DNA from: Sternotherus odoratus
Taxonomy: Eukaryota; Chordata; Testudines; Kinosternidae
DNA length: 64,000 nucleotides
Reading direction: 5' to 3'
Assembly (NCBI GenBank): GCA_032164245.1
Contig: JAVMKO010000006.1
Span: 7,083,001-7,147,000, forward strand
This document shows positions 9,682-22,745 of the stretch, piece after piece (within the stretch, counting starts at the first letter, position 1; the number at the start of each line of letters is the position of its first letter). The position numbers and the translations under genes were made by a program. The notes under the pieces are model-generated. The model was given only the letters and a program-made list of their open reading frames with translations, was not told the DNA's origin and did not search any database.

Positions 9682-10213
9682 CAGTGGTTTTCAAACTTTT
9701 TTTCTGGCAATCCAGTGGAAGAAAATTGTTGATGCCCGTGACAACGGAGCTGGGAATGACGGATTTAGGGTGTGGGAGAGGCTCAGAGCTGGGGAAGAGG
9801 GTTGGGGTGCGGGAGTGAGGGCTACAGGGTGAGACTGGGAGGAGGAGGGGTTTGGGGTGCAGGACGGGGCACCGGGTTGGGCTGGGGGGGTGGCTCAGGG
9901 CCGGGGCAAATGTATATTTTTAAAAACAGTAAAGTTGTTTTAATAAAAAAGAAAACCTAAAGCCCCATTTAATTAATTTATACTTCAAAGCCCCCTGTGA
10001 TTGCAGTCTTTGGTTTAAGGGGAACGTGACAAAAACTGGCAAGCAAGCAAGAACTAAATTAGAAAGTTAAGAATGTTGAACTTTTGTTGTTCTGTACTTA
10101 TCCAGGGTTACTGTTTTTACTGCCTGTAGTAATAAATTCAATGACAGTAATTTCAGTAGGGTGATCTTAAAAATGTGAAATGAGCTTGACTCACAACCTT
10201 GAGAAACATCAGC
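9682..10213. mobile_element. Probable hAT-like MITE
   Basis: It starts CAGTGGTTTTCAAACTTTTT at 9682 and ends near 10213 with TTGAGAAACATCAG, whose reverse complement (CTGATGTTTCTCAA) is an imperfect match to the start. Inside are G-rich reiterations (GGGGTGCGGGA type, 9770-9900) and an AT-rich right half. I see no clear target duplication. The family resemblance comes from memory of turtle repeats. Confidence 0.55.
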
Positions 10214-10765
10214 TCAATGTTCTCAGCCTGGTCGTTAAAATACACAGATTTCCATCACAAAAGCAACATACAGAATTTAATGCAACTGCAAACTACTCTG
10301 ATAAAGTCCTGAATTGAACCAGAATGAAAAATGAAATATCTGATCTGTGAAAATGAAAGTCCCTTCAGGGCAGTTAAGGTAACTGGCTAGATGAAGAGCC
10401 AGTTTAGACAGGTCATCAGCACTTTTCCTGGACCATGGACAGAAAACTTTAGTTTCAAGTGAGACTTTCGGATACAATAAAAAGCCACAACATGAAAGGA
10501 GGCAAAATGGGGATATGACAAGAAATTCACCCATGAGTTTAGTTTTACATAGAATGCTGGGAATTGTACCATTTTTGTGATTCAGTAATAAATCCCAGAA
10601 CCCTCAAGCTACATTGAAAAATGGGGAAAACACCCAGAGCAAAGTCACCATGCAAGATTATAGACTACACTAAACATCCATATTAATAGAAATCTGTTTC
10701 ACAACCACAGTATTACAAATAAATAATAATGGTATGAACATGGTATGGTCCAGGCAATATCTTAC
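10214..10765. other. DDHD1 intron 2, donor-proximal, no recognised feature
   Basis: AT-rich sequence between the MITE and the exon 2 splice donor. Nothing recognised. Confidence 0.5.
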
Positions 10766-10939
10766 CCTCTTTCCCATCTACAGGTTTTGATACTTCCATA
10801 TCAAAGTTCTCTTGCATTTGTTGGCCTCTGAAACAATTGAGATGTTCTTGTTCTATCAGATTACTTTCTTCTTCTTCTAACGGCTGCCATGTGCCATCAA
10901 TAAACCACTGCCCACGCATTACAGGGATTTTATCCGTTT
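10766..10939 (-). CDS. DDHD1: DDHD1 exon 2
   Basis: Minus-strand exon of phosphatidic-acid-preferring phospholipase A1 (PA-PLA1). It is bounded by a TTTTAG acceptor (AG at 10940-10941) and a G|GTAAGA donor (GT at 10764-10765). The length is 174 nt; it enters with 2 nt completing a codon and leaves with 1 nt. It encodes residues 212-269, including VMRGQWFIDGTWQPLEEEE and NCFRGQQMQENFDMEVSKP, which I recognise as the region just after the first conserved block of vertebrate DDHD1. The lipase GXSXG site and DDHD domain are in later exons, outside the window. Exon 1 ends with C; adding AA here gives Gln, so the joined reading ...YWQQTDKIPVM is in frame and matches the known protein. Confidence 0.95.
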
Positions 10940-13900
10940 CTAAAAAGCAAACAGGAGAGATTTAGTATTTAACATACCAGAAACTGGCACTAAATAAGTA
11001 AAATAATTTGAATTTTGTACGTTTTGATGACAATCTAACTTCATTGCTGGAGTCCTTAATGTGGTAACTGCTGCTGACATTACTAAAAAGTAACTTTTCC
11101 TTTGGGGCCCAATTCAATATTTTTAAAATGGTCCAATTTACATGCTGGCAAGAAGCTGATTTTTAGGGATTTCTTCTGTATGGAAGTCAGAGGTTCTATT
11201 ACAACATAAAACTGCATTTTCACTAAGGGCCAAAATTTTAGTCTCATTCCATCCTCTAAGTCTGCATGAAACTTTATTTGTATTTACAAAATGAATAGCT
11301 GGGCATTCACCTTCCCAGTTCGAACACAAAATATCAGAGGCCTGGGCTGAAAGTTTGCACCCAAGTGTATCCTTATAGTCAGTAGTGGCTGTTGCCCAAC
11401 GCAAGTGGGGGATCTACAGGTAGCAATCTGCAACCCCTTCCCATCTGCCAGTTAATATGATGTTCAAAGTGAAAAACTGGCACACTGTAGTCAGGGTGTC
11501 AACATGAAGCGTTTTAGTGGAGAGCTGATGGAGAAGTGGAGAGCAAAAAGTGCAGCCTCACCCCCCCTCAAAATGAAGAACCAGGACACTTTTACAGAAA
11601 ACGCACAGCAGGAGAACATAGGTTTTATCCCTTTGTGACCATTTTGCTGTTCTCTTTTAGACCCAAATCATTCACTTCAAACCTCTTTTACCTTTTCATC
11701 ACTCCTACACTCTCTCTCTTTCTGACATCTATACCTCCCCTCCCTCCAAGCTCAGAACTCTTCCTCCTCCTACCTCACACCCATCAACATCAGGCTCCAA
11801 CACCCCACTCTTCCTCTGTTCAGAATGTGCCTTCTTCCCCCAACACATAGATGCTTGCTGGGAACAGAAAAGCAGGAACAAAAGCTGAAAAGAGCATATT
11901 CTGCTTCTGCATGGCTGAACTGATGTAGTGCCACAAAAGCCTATATTCCTGGCTCCCTCTCTCCTCCTCTGGTGCCGTGCGTCTAACATACCGCTGTGCC
12001 AGAAGTCCTTGTTGGAAGTCAGTCGCCCTGCAGTCTTGGGGTTTGAGCAGACCAAGTTTCACCGGAAGTCCCTCCGAGGAACCAGGTGAGCCAATGATTT
12101 CTTATAAAGATAGGCTCCAAAGAGGGGAGCCAGGGAAAAAACTGGGGCATGTGTACATACAGCTAAATTAATTCGGACATGTTCTGTATTTATGGGAGCT
12201 AAGAACTCTAGACAATGACAAGGAGAAGTTCTTCGGAAAGACACTAACAAAGAATTTGGCGTCATTATTGAAGAGCCAGGCCCGCCCGGAAAGAGAGATT
12301 TTTTGGGAGACTGGAGAAAGCAGTTCTCCTCTGGACAGTCTGTCAACAGCTGGAGGGAAATGAAAAGAAACAAATGGAAGCCCAGACAGGGACTCTAAGG
12401 TTATCACCATTAAGTCTACCCCTTTGTTATTAGGGGTTCCAGTCATCTGTAGTAAGGTTCTCTGCGGAAATTGCCTACATGAGAATAAGGCAGATGTTCT
12501 ATATTTTATTATTTGTTTTTAATCAGTATTTTCTCCTTTTTGTTTACAAGACATCCCTTTGTTTGGGTTTTTTGAGCTTTCCATCTAACAATATACACAC
12601 TGTATAGAGAGAGGTATAATCTTTACAAGTTCATGGGAGAACCAAGAGGGCTAGATCTCTCAAGCATTCTAATACAATCGTTATATAGCACATACTGTTT
12701 GCAGCACATTGGAAAAACTATTTGAAAAGAGGTTCACCAGAGGGAGAAGCTCCTTCCAGAGCATTCTGAATGGCAACCACCTTCCTGTCTCCCTGTAGCA
12801 GGGAACTGGGACATAACAGGAAGGGAAAAGAGGAAGAAATGCTGCTACAGCCTCTTTGGGGGCAGACCTTCCACTGGTTCTGGAGCAGCTAGGTATAGTG
12901 TGGGGGGAGGGGGTGGATGGGTGGTGATCCTGGGGTGTTGAGGCAGTCCGGGTACTGGGGTGGCCTGCAGTGTCAGGAGTGTGTGGTGGATAGCTAGGCA
13001 GAGCAGGGGTGTGTGGAGAGCAGAGGGTCTGCAGCAGCTGGAGGATTAGTGATGGGAGCTTGTTGAAGGTGGCTTGGGAGGAGCGTATGGCTACAGTTAG
13101 CTTCCTTCACTTGGTGCTGCCAGCTGCTGAAGAAGCAAGAGACCTCCTAAGCTGCCAGCAGAGTATGCATCCCAGAGTCCACTAGTGGCTAGGAAAACTG
13201 CAGGCAGCCCTGTAAGGCAGCAACAACCCTTTAAGTCCCAATTCCTCACCACAGACAGCTTCCCAAAACTCAGGCTCCAAACAACGCATGCCGCTCTCAC
13301 CTCCAGGTTCTCCTAAATGCTAGGTATTTCCTCCCATTCCCAGCACATGCTAGCTAAACCCCTTCCAGGGCTCCCCAAAGATTCCCCAACTTCTGATGTT
13401 CCCCAAAACTGTTCCCCTTCTCACCAGATCCCAACTCTCTCTGCTGCCCATTCTGCCGCCCTGTGTCACCGGTTACATATAGAGCAAAGCTTGAGAGTCA
13501 AGGCAGGCAAAGCTGGCACGTCATTCAGAAAACAAAAGTAACAGACCATTCAAAAAGGTTTCATCAAACTTATGGTTGCACAGCTCAGAACAATTGTTCT
13601 GTACAAGGATCAAAAGTTGTCTATGTCCAAGATATTTTGGGTAGGTGAGTGGGGATTTGTGAGGAATCTGGTTGTTTAACTACAGGAATATAAAAAATGT
13701 TAGGAAAACAGCAAAATTTCAAAAAGGGTGTACTTTAAACATCTGCTCTGCAAAAGATAGTAAATATTTCATTTGATATATTTGAAATATTCCATATTTC
13801 ATTCAGTTCATATTATTCAGTTAATGCAAAATTCGGTTGTCCTATGAAAAGTTATTGGTCCAAGTCTGGAGTCTAAATCCAGTCATTAAAGTGTGAAATA

Positions 13901-15321
13901 GACATTTTTGGTCCTGTTTAAATACAAACTAACTATGGAGTCACCAACCACCACCTCCATAATACAAGACTAGGGTGGGGAGCAAAAAAGTGAATTTCAG
14001 CTAGGGGTGTCTCATGAAGCACTTATTCATTTTAAACTGTATTCCCCTATTTTCACACCTGCCAGATACATGTTTCACGATGGAATTAATTTGTACACAC
14101 CCAGTAAGGCTGCTCTTTGCAACAAAGGAATGTGAGTGGTAAAACTGAATTCACACGACGTGTGGGTGTTCACAAGGGAATACATTGTTGATGGAAGCCA
14201 AGATGCAACTATTCCATGCATAAATCTTTACAAGAAATTTTCAGTTCTTCACTAAGTATTCTAATCAGATTACACTCCTTCCATAGCTTCTTAAAACTGA
14301 ATGTACTTTAAAAGTCATCAGAACACGTGATTACAAATTTTACATAACAGGTTAAATGACAACTAAAACACCTGCTTTCAATTTTTAAGGACCCCAAACT
14401 TTTCAACAGTAATTTCCCTGCCCTCAAAGTTTCAAAACTTAATTTTTGCTGCTGTAGGCTGTAACATTCAACAGCAGTACCCAGACTATTGACAGGAACA
14501 GTCTCCCCACTCCCGACAATTTTAGTCAAGACGGTGAGACTAGTTTTGAACAGCCAAAATCGGATATTAAAAAGTTGTTAAGGTGGCTTAATTTTGAAGG
14601 AAACCAACCCTATTTCAGGTTCCATGTATGAAAAGGGCATGAGTTCATGTGAGAGTGTAACATTAAGTAAACATCTATCTAAAATCACATACAGACCCAA
14701 AGATGCTTTTTTGGTAGAGTAGGAGTATTGACCATGGATTAGAGTAATTACATTCTGCCTCCCTAAAGCCCAAAGACGTTTCAAATGGAAGCAGTATTTT
14801 TCCTTTCTTCCGCTAAACTGCCATGCAATACAGCTGTACCCATACTACCCTGAGATGTAATCTTTTCAGATTTCATAAGGTAAAATAATATCCTACTATT
14901 ATTCTTCGTGTGTGTGTGTGTTTACCATATTGAATAGTAGCTTTTACTGATATGATTTAGACAGGTTTCCCCATTGCTTTTTGTTCAAGCTTAATTGTTT
15001 AATAATTTGTCTCTGTACATTTTAGTGTAGTATTTTACAGCTCTGATTCAAGTGGAATTCATTTGAACCCTCACTTTGTGTATCTGTAAAGATTTAAAAA
15101 TTGTTTGGTATTTTAAACAGTGAGACTGTAGTGTGCAGATCACAAGGTGCAGGTAGCAACCTGAAGGAGAGAAGTGAAGAGGAATTGCAGTTAGGACAGA
15201 CTGGATTTTAACTGGATGCAGTATTCAATTCCTGTCCTAAGCTGTAGTGTAGAGTTCCTATATGATGAAATGACTGTTGCAGTCTCCCAAGCTTCCAGTG
15301 GCTGTAATGTGTAATATATAT

Positions 15322-15404
15322 GTAAGTCCTTTTGAAAGGAAAAGGTGTTTTTAAATACATTCAAATTCTGTTTTAAAAACCACCTTTTCCTTTCGAAAGA
15401 ACTT
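15322..15404. repeat. Palindromic inverted repeat (MITE-like)
   Basis: An arm at 15322-15354 (starting AAGTCCTTTTGAAAGG) pairs with an arm at 15371-15404 (ending CCTTTCGAAAGAACTT) around a 16-nt loop. A few mismatches occur. It may be a small palindromic MITE or a chance hairpin; no terminal duplication was found. Confidence 0.5.
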
Positions 15405-16479
15405 ATGAGCCATTCAGATTGGTACCCACAGACCTTTATCCCTTCATTCATCATAAACTATTGATTGTTCATCATTCTACCGCTAATTTGATGTTTCATG
15501 GCTTTATTTTGCTTTTTATTGTTTTAAATTATATGGTGTTAGGTTTATTCAGTCCTAATTGCTCAGAATACCTGCCTAAATAGTCAGCTACATCTCTTTG
15601 GTTTTGGTTTATGACTGTATAATTTAAAAATTGATCTTTGCATAATGATTTTAAAACAACTATATATCAAGCGGAGGTCTTACTGTTACATTAAAATGAA
15701 CATACTCCCTGCAGTGAGAGCGTTCTTACAACTCCTTCCAAAAAATAAAAATAAAAAAAGAGTCTGCTATCTACGAAAGAATGAAAGAGTAAATTTTTTT
15801 TTTGTGGCGCTTAATTTCTCATGCTTAAACTGTTTTTTTTTATGTTTTTTTTTTTAAGATTAGTAAAATTTATGTGAATAATTAGACCAAAATCTTTCTG
15901 GTTTGTCACCTTTTTCTTCCACTTGTCATCTCTGGCATTGAAATTTATTTTTAAAGATCTTCTATATACACACCATGCAAATTAATAACCAAACATATTG
16001 ATATCTTCACACCTGAGTCATTGCAAACTATAGATTGTGTGTGTAAAAATTGGGGCAGTCAAAAGTCAAGGGAAATACCTCCCTATGAATCAAAGTTTTG
16101 GGGACAAAAAATAAAGCAAAGCAACAAAATTAGTAAAACTTCACCAGTGGCAAGCAAAGGAGTAAAACAGTAAATGTGAAAGAAAAAGAGCATTGATTCA
16201 GTGTTAAGACAGACATAAACACATCAAAGTCAGGAAGTTCCAGAAATGATCATTTCTGCCACAAAATTAGCTCATTTATAGTGCAAGTCAGATACTAAGT
16301 AACATGTTAAGGGTTTAATTTTCCAAGGAAATCAGAGATAAAATGTAGGTACAGTACATGCAACATATCCAGACAATATAGTAGAAATTGCAGGTTGGAA
16401 TTTACAAAAGTGTCTAAGTGACTGAGGAGCACAATTGGGCTTTGCTTCTAAGTTACTTGAGTGCTTTTAAAAATCACAT

Positions 16480-16905
16480 CCTTAATTTAAAGAATTTTCT
16501 AGCCCTTTTTAGCCTAACCAAAAGAAGGCTCAGGGAAGACATGATTGCTATCTATAAATATATCACAGGGCTAAATACCAGTGAGGGAGAGGAATTATTT
16601 AAGCTCAGTACCAATGTGGACACAAGAACAAATGGATGTAAAGTGGCCATCAAGAAGTTTAGACTTGAAATTAGATGAAGGTTTCTAACAATCAGAGGAG
16701 TGAAGTCCTGGAACAGCCTTCCAAGGGGAGCAAAAGATATCTGGCTTCAAGATTAAGCTTGATAAATTTATGGAGGGGATGGCCTCATTTTGGCTGTTAC
16801 CAGCAATGTAGATCTTGATTCTGAGCCTATTAATAGAATCAGCAAAGCAGCCTGGAACTTTGGTCTTTTGCAAGACAGAGGCTGGAACAACAAAAAATTG
16901 TCAAC
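16480..16905 (+). pseudogene. CR1/L2-like LINE reverse transcriptase C-terminal fragment
   Basis: The plus strand reads FSLTKRRLREDMIAIYKYI, then NTSEGEELFKLS, RTNGCKVAIKKFRLEIR and, after a stop, VKSWNSLPRGAK. This is the typical end of CR1-type ORF2. It is interrupted by stops and frame changes. Confidence 0.75.
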
Positions 16906-16919
16906 TAAAGTGAAAATCC

Positions 16920-17450
16920 ATATTTAAAAGACGTGTTTTATCCACTCTTCTATATGGCTCAGAGATATGGACGGCTTATGCCAAACATACCAAAAGATTA
17001 AATAACTTTCATATCAGATGCTTACGTAAAATTCTTCGACTAAGATGGCAAGACAGGGTGACAAATGTGAAAGTGTTAAAATGCGCTGATATGTCATTCA
17101 TGGGAATGTTGATTAGTTAGAAAAGACTCAGATGTTCTGGACATGTCAAGTGAATGGTGGACTACAGGATCCTGAAGAGTGTACTGTATTCTGAAGCACA
17201 TGAAGGGTCTAGAAAGAGAGGCAGACTACTGCACAGATTTTGGGATGCTTGCAAAGATGATTTGGTATCCTTTGGAATTTCTGTGGATGATTGGGAAAGG
17301 AGGGCAGAATGCCGCTCTGGTTGGCAGAGTCAGCCTATAGATGGATTGAGGCATTGCAAAGTGAACTGAATCAAGCTTCAGAGGAGGAAAGAATCTGCTG
17401 TTTGGATTCAGAGCACTGCTACTGAGCAGGTGTGCCCATCCTGTGAATAG
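16920..17450 (+). pseudogene. Non-LTR retrotransposon RT C-terminal fragment of a second clade
   Basis: It reads LYGSETWTAYAKHTKRLNNF, CLRKILRLRWQDRVTN, RRLRCSGHVK (with stops) and then WDACKDDLVSFGISVDDWER. The LLYGSETW...WQDR...GHV series is the thumb and tail of a non-LTR element distinct from CR1. I cannot fix the clade. It is defective, with in-frame stops. Confidence 0.65.
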
Positions 17451-18229
17451 GAATGTCACTCGTATATTGGACTTAGAACTCAAAGAACTCATCGCACATA
17501 CACCATGCTCTAAAAAGAGCACTGGTGCCATTGAATCCAGACTTTGAAGAGCAGAAAAACACACCTTACATATGCACACGTTCTGAATAAGAGTAGGGAA
17601 TTTAGTACTTAGAAGTGAGACAACTACATAAGATACTTCCATCACCAGTGAACAGAATAAACATGTCTTAGAACCCCTTCCCCCATAAACCCTCTTCAAA
17701 TCCAGTGAAGAGACCTGCATTCTTTCAAACAACACTAGGCAGAGGCTAACTGAACCAGATAAGGATAACTATTTGTCAAATGCTTAACACTGCCATTCAC
17801 AAAAGATACATAAGCACGTCCTTAACTTTAAGCCTTGACTTCAATGGGAATTAATCACAAACATATCCTTAAATATAAGCATATGTGCCTTCCTAACTGG
17901 GAACCTAAAATGGAACATTGTGATCAAATTACACTACAGGGAAGAGTAGAAATGGACAACAGATTCTGAGAAGGTTTCTGAAATGTAAATGCCTTTTTAA
18001 CTCCATTAAAAATTTTTGAGATACTCCATATGGAGACCAAAACCTGTCCTGAAACATTACTGAACAAGAAAATAAGAGTTGCGACCTTCTCGCTCTGCTC
18101 TGTTTGCTTTTCCTTCCCTCTCTAGATTCTCTCCTCCCTCTTCCGTCTAGGACGCAGAAGCTTTTCATTTCCTTTCCTCCTTTAACCCTTCCACTTGCTC
18201 CAGTCACCACATCCTGATCCCCTCCGGTG

Positions 18230-18545
18230 TCAACTCTCATCTCCTTCCTTATCCATCTCCTTAGCCTCTTACTCTCCACGGGTTCTTTCCCTTCACCATA
18301 TAAGCATACTTTATTTTCTCCCATCTTAAAAACTCACTCCTACCCCCTTGTCTTTCCCACTATTGCCTCATCTCCCTTTCATCTCCAAGCTCACTGAATG
18401 CACTGTCTGCAATTCCTCTCTTCCAGTACCATCCTAGAACCTCTTCAATCGGGTGTCAGCCCATTACATTCCACCAAAACAACTCTTCCCAAAGTCTTTA
18501 ATGACCTTTTCCTGCCAATGCTCAGAACCAGTACTCTCTATTAGC
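18230..18545 (+). pseudogene. L2-like LINE reverse transcriptase fragment
   Basis: In shifting frames the plus strand reads YKHTLFSPILKTHSYP, then ISLSSPSSLN and SGVSPLHSTKTTLPKVFNDL. This corresponds to the L2 RT block (pattern NYRPIS...LQSGFRP.HSTETAL). It is decayed by frameshifts. Confidence 0.6.
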
Positions 18546-18584
18546 CAACACAGTCAGGGACACAATCCCATGCTCCGGGATTCC

Positions 18585-18755
18585 CTAAACATCCAACTGC
18601 CAAAAGCGGAGACTGAACAACAGGAGATGGATCACTTAAAATTGCCCTGTTTTGTTCATTCTCTCTGAAGCATCTGGCACTGGCCACTGTCAGACAGGAT
18701 CCTGGCCTAGATGGACTATTGGTATGACTCAATATGGCAGTTCTTATGATTCAAA
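18585..18755 (+). repeat. CR1 LINE 3' end
   Basis: It carries the CR1 3' UTR pattern GGCACTGGCCACTGTCAGAC, CTAGATGGACTATTGG and ATGGCAGTTCTTATGATTC at the very end. 5'-truncated. Confidence 0.7.
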
Positions 18756-18901
18756 ATGTCATTAGTTACAGGTAAGAGAAAGGTTGGAATTTTTGCTTTA
18801 ATATGAATTTACACTTGACAATATTCCTGAAATTTAAACTTTTAGCCAACACATTTCATTTTAGTTTTACAGAAACATTTACAAATAATTACCTGTGCAA
18901 T

Positions 18902-19082
18902 TACAGTCTAGCCCCGCAAGTACCCCACGATAGCGCGAATCCGCTTATAGCGTGGCGGGCTCCCGATGGCGGCAGCGGGTGGTGCTTTGATTTAGCGCAA
19001 CTCCGCAATACCACAACCCCGCATTTACTGCGGTCGATATTTTTGGACCCTGATCATCGTGGTATTGCAGGGTTCCACTGTA
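18902..19082. mobile_element. Tc1/mariner- or pogo-type MITE, copy 1
   Basis: 181 bp, bounded by TA and imperfect inverted repeats (TACAGTCTAGCCCCGCAA at the left; the right end reversed is TACAGTGGAACCCTGCAATA). A second copy in the opposite orientation is at 49857-50033. It has no coding capacity. Confidence 0.75.
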
Positions 19083-19238
19083 CATACCAAAGAAAAAGAA
19101 GGAACAAGACTTGCAGTCAATAGAGTTGCAAGGACTATTAATATTGGCTGCAGCTATACAGTGAGGTATGAATATGTCTGTAGGATAAGTATAAAATAAA
19201 AGAATTGACATTAGCATAAATTTGGCTAAGGAAGTATT

Positions 19239-19960
19239 TACGTGTTATAAAGAAAGCCCTGATTAGCAAATAGAAGGAAGTCCTTGAAAATCGTAAGTGA
19301 TAAGGCCAGAGGGAACGAAGAAGGGACGATGCTCAAAGAATGACTAATAAAATAAGGGGAAGTTTCTAAAAAGGAGGCCTCTGACCAATAGAAGCAATTG
19401 CAGATGGTTTTAAATAAAACAGAGAATCGGTCATAAAATGAGTCAACACGATCCTTCCTTACCCCACACAGCAGTGTTAAAGCCTATGTGAACTCGCAGT
19501 GCAACGGGAAAATTGCTAGACAGCAAGAATGAGAGGAGGAAAGGCCTTGGGTAGGAGGAGATTGTAAATCTTATCAGGATTAGGACTGGAAATAAAGGTG
19601 AACTGTCTCAATTTGGGTTTTAGCTGAAGTCAGTAATTAACAAACAAGTGATGTCATTGCCAAAGGGTATAAAAAGTAAGCTCTTAAAGGATTCATTGCT
19701 AATACCTGGCTGACCACTTTGGAGCCGACCAATATGGGTCTAAGCACCCCTTTGTTTAGCTTGTTATTAAGTATCTAGATCGAATGCTTCTAAATGTTTG
19801 TTACTGCTTGAATGTAGTAAATTGCTTATTATTTGGGCTTTTTAGGCATGTTTAGAGCAACTGTATAAGGCTTTAATTTAACCACAATTTTGTATTAAAT
19901 CCAGGGTTTGGTGGTTTCCCGTATTAATAATTTCAAATATTATTAATAATTCCAGCAACT
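19239..19960 (+). other. Possible solo LTR
   Basis: The block starts TGTTATAAAG, has a TATA-like TATAAAAAG at about 19670, then a stretch like R/U5, and ends AT-rich. I could not fix the right boundary or a target duplication, so this is weak. Confidence 0.25.
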
Positions 19961-21480
19961 TCCAAGAATGTATTGTGTTATTTGCATCTCTCCTACATTT
20001 GCACAGTTTAAATCACTATACTATCAAGCAATTAAGCTATTAGTAAATATCTGTTTAGAGCACTGGTCTCCACAAGCAGAGCTTGGAAAGCTTTCATCCC
20101 TCATAGTAAGTCCAGTCTTATTTCTTTGTAATACTTCAAGCCCGTTTATTTGACAATTGCTGCACCTGGATACTTGTACCAAACTATTAATATTGTGCAG
20201 AATGGTCCCTCTTGAATATTCAGGTTCCTCCCGCTTTTGCAATGTCTCCAAATAGCAATGAAAGCTGATGTTTTGGAGTATGAAAAGACAAGAGGATGTG
20301 CGCAAGGTGAAACACTTTTAAACTGTACCTACTCAAATTCAACATTTTAATAATCCATACAAACCCCAGCAGATATATTCTTAAATGTTAGTATCTGACA
20401 AAACACTAGCAAGAAGAAGAGCCCTAGCTACTGATAAAAGAAAGTCCTGGGTTGAACACTGAGTTGAAGACTGCAAGAAGAAAAGATCTATAAAGGTATG
20501 CACTGTACAGTGATAGTGATTTGTGAAAAACCCTTTTCCTCATCAACAGAAGGGATATATTTTTTATATTTTATATTTTTACCAAAGGGTATACTACCTA
20601 CTGGTAATCTAGCCAAATAAAATTCCAATAAGGATTAAACAGCATTAATGTGAAACTGAAAGGTGACCTGCAAAAGAAAAAAAAATGGAATTCTACCCTT
20701 TTTCCTCATGTGTGATATACAAAGGCTGCCAGAAAGGGTTTTTTTTTTTCATGCTTGAAATAAAAAGTAATCTTCTTTGGAGTCAAGAAATTTTGAGTAT
20801 GAGTTTTCAAAGGCCTTAATTGAAGATGCAAGCCATAATCTTTAACCTAGATCTTTCCCCACAGTTGGGTGTTCAGGCACTTGAGGTTAAAAAATATTAA
20901 GAAAATAAAATATGGATTTTAATGACTGAAGAAAAAAATCCTTAATTCCACAAGCTGCTCCTTGGTATTTGTGATGGCATAATCCTTTTAGCTCTGTAAT
21001 TGTCCATATAATCTTCCAGGAAAGACAGGATAGATGAGACCTGAACTTCTAGTACAAAAAGAGAAGCTTAAAAATAGGTGTTCTCTTTATCTCTCGCAAA
21101 AAAAAAGAAAACTATATGTTTCAGGCTCTTGCCATACATTGCACATCAGCAAAAAAGGGGAACAATGCCAAAGGGCTTCTTCTTTGTAGGTCAACTTTAA
21201 GGGAAGTGGAAGTATTACATCCCTCTTCAAATATAAGCAGAATTTTCTCATGCTCAGATAGATAATGTCCAAAGGGGTGGGGGTAGGAGGAATATTTTGT
21301 TTTTATCCTGACAACAAAATTATTGGCTCAAGTTATACATTTTTATTGATCGACAGATGTCAGTTTACAGGATGGACAACCCTGACATGCAGTTAGAATT
21401 CAAAATAAAGAACATTCTGAGAACTAGAGTTAGCAGCAGCATAAGGGTATTGATTTATGAGAATAGATAAAAAAACTAAA
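19961..21480. other. DDHD1: DDHD1 intron 1, no recognised feature
   Basis: AT-rich unique-looking DNA. Nothing recognised. Confidence 0.5.
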
Positions 21481-21812
21481 TACCGTATGTTCCGGCGTAT
21501 AGGACGACTTTTTAAGCCAGGAAAATCGTCCCAAAAGTCGGGGGTCGTCTTATACGCCGGTGCAGCCCCCCTGCGGCGGGGACGGGAGAGCGGGGTGCTC
21601 CCAGCAGCCCGCCCGCGGCGGGGACGGGAGAGCGGGGTGCTCCCAGCAGCCCGCCCGCGGCGGGGACGGGAGAGCGGGGCGCACGCGCTTTTTGTGTGTG
21701 GGGTTTTTTTTGTTTTTTTTTTGGTAATCCGGTTGCTTTTCCCTATATTTTACTGGAAAAGTTAGGGGTCGTCTTATACGCCCCGTCGTCCTATACGCCG
21801 GAACATACGGTA
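21481..21812. mobile_element. MITE with perfect 28-bp inverted repeats and internal 42-bp tandem triplet
   Basis: Left TIR 21481-21508 (TACCGTATGTTCCGGCGTAT...) and right TIR 21785-21812 are exact reverse complements over 28 bp. The outermost TA is consistent with Tc1/mariner-type TA targets. The interior has three GC-rich units at a 42-bp period (GACGGGAGAG at 21581, 21623 and 21665). Perfect TIRs suggest a young copy. Confidence 0.85.
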
Positions 21813-22523
21813 TGTGTAACTTCGCTAAGTGACTACCAAGGGGAACAGAGGTAAAGACCAAACGCCAATCTACAAATATTTGATGGGTGTGAACACCAAG
21901 TAAAATGAAATTAAGAATAGGAAAATTAGGCTAGCAGGAGAAACCTTTTCGTCACCACTATGATTAGGCTGTTGAACAGACTGACTTGCAAAGAAAGGGG
22001 TAGAAACCATATTGCTTGGGATTTTGAAAACTAAACTGAGCAAAACTATAGAAAAATGTATTGTAGGAAGTGTCTTGCATTGGCAAGGGGATGGATTGGG
22101 TGATCTAACACAGCCATATAACTCAGATGGAAGAGACCCATGAATTATTGCTATATGTAATCAAATATTCATTGCCATTTCAATTATGGAAGAGGTAGAA
22201 TGAAACTTCAAGTTACATATTTATCTAGAGGCCTCCTCCAATAACTTTACTGATTTGCATGGTACCCCTGCTAGGTTTGCAATATTCATTAAATAAATCT
22301 CCACTCACAGGTAAAGATAATATTCTCAATAATTAATCTCTTAAACTGTAACTCAATCTGGTGGTTCTGATGTTATAATTGACTCCTCAGATGGATCTAT
22401 GATATCTGAAGACTTCTAGTGAGGAAATATTTTAGCAAGCAAAACGTTTTAATCAAGTCCTTGAGGTCACTTGGGTAATAAATTTCATTGATTAGTTAGT
22501 GAATTGTCAATGTTCATCACTAT

Positions 22524-22745
22524 AGGCCTGATCTACACTACAGAGTTACATCACGGTAAGGCAGCGTACCTTGACCTAATTATATCAGTGTCTACATTAC
22601 AGCCTTGCTCCAGCTGATGTAAGTGTCTTTCTACAGTGCCATAATTCCAACTCCATGAGAGGCGTAGAACTTATGTCGGTGTATTTAGGGCAATGCATGG
22701 TCTGTGTAGACACTGCTTAACTTGCATTGGCTGTCATTCTTGTTA
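22524..22745. mobile_element. Probable hAT-like MITE fragment
   Basis: It begins with CTGATCTACACTACAGAG and holds GTGTCTACATTACAG and CTGTGTAGACACTGC, the TCTACAC-type motifs shared with other MITEs here (23821, 51750). Boundaries are approximate. Confidence 0.4.

Noticed and set aside
10713..10765. Continuation of the DDHD1 exon 2 frame past GTAAGA
   Set aside because: The frame runs past a strong splice donor; the extra residues do not resemble DDHD1.
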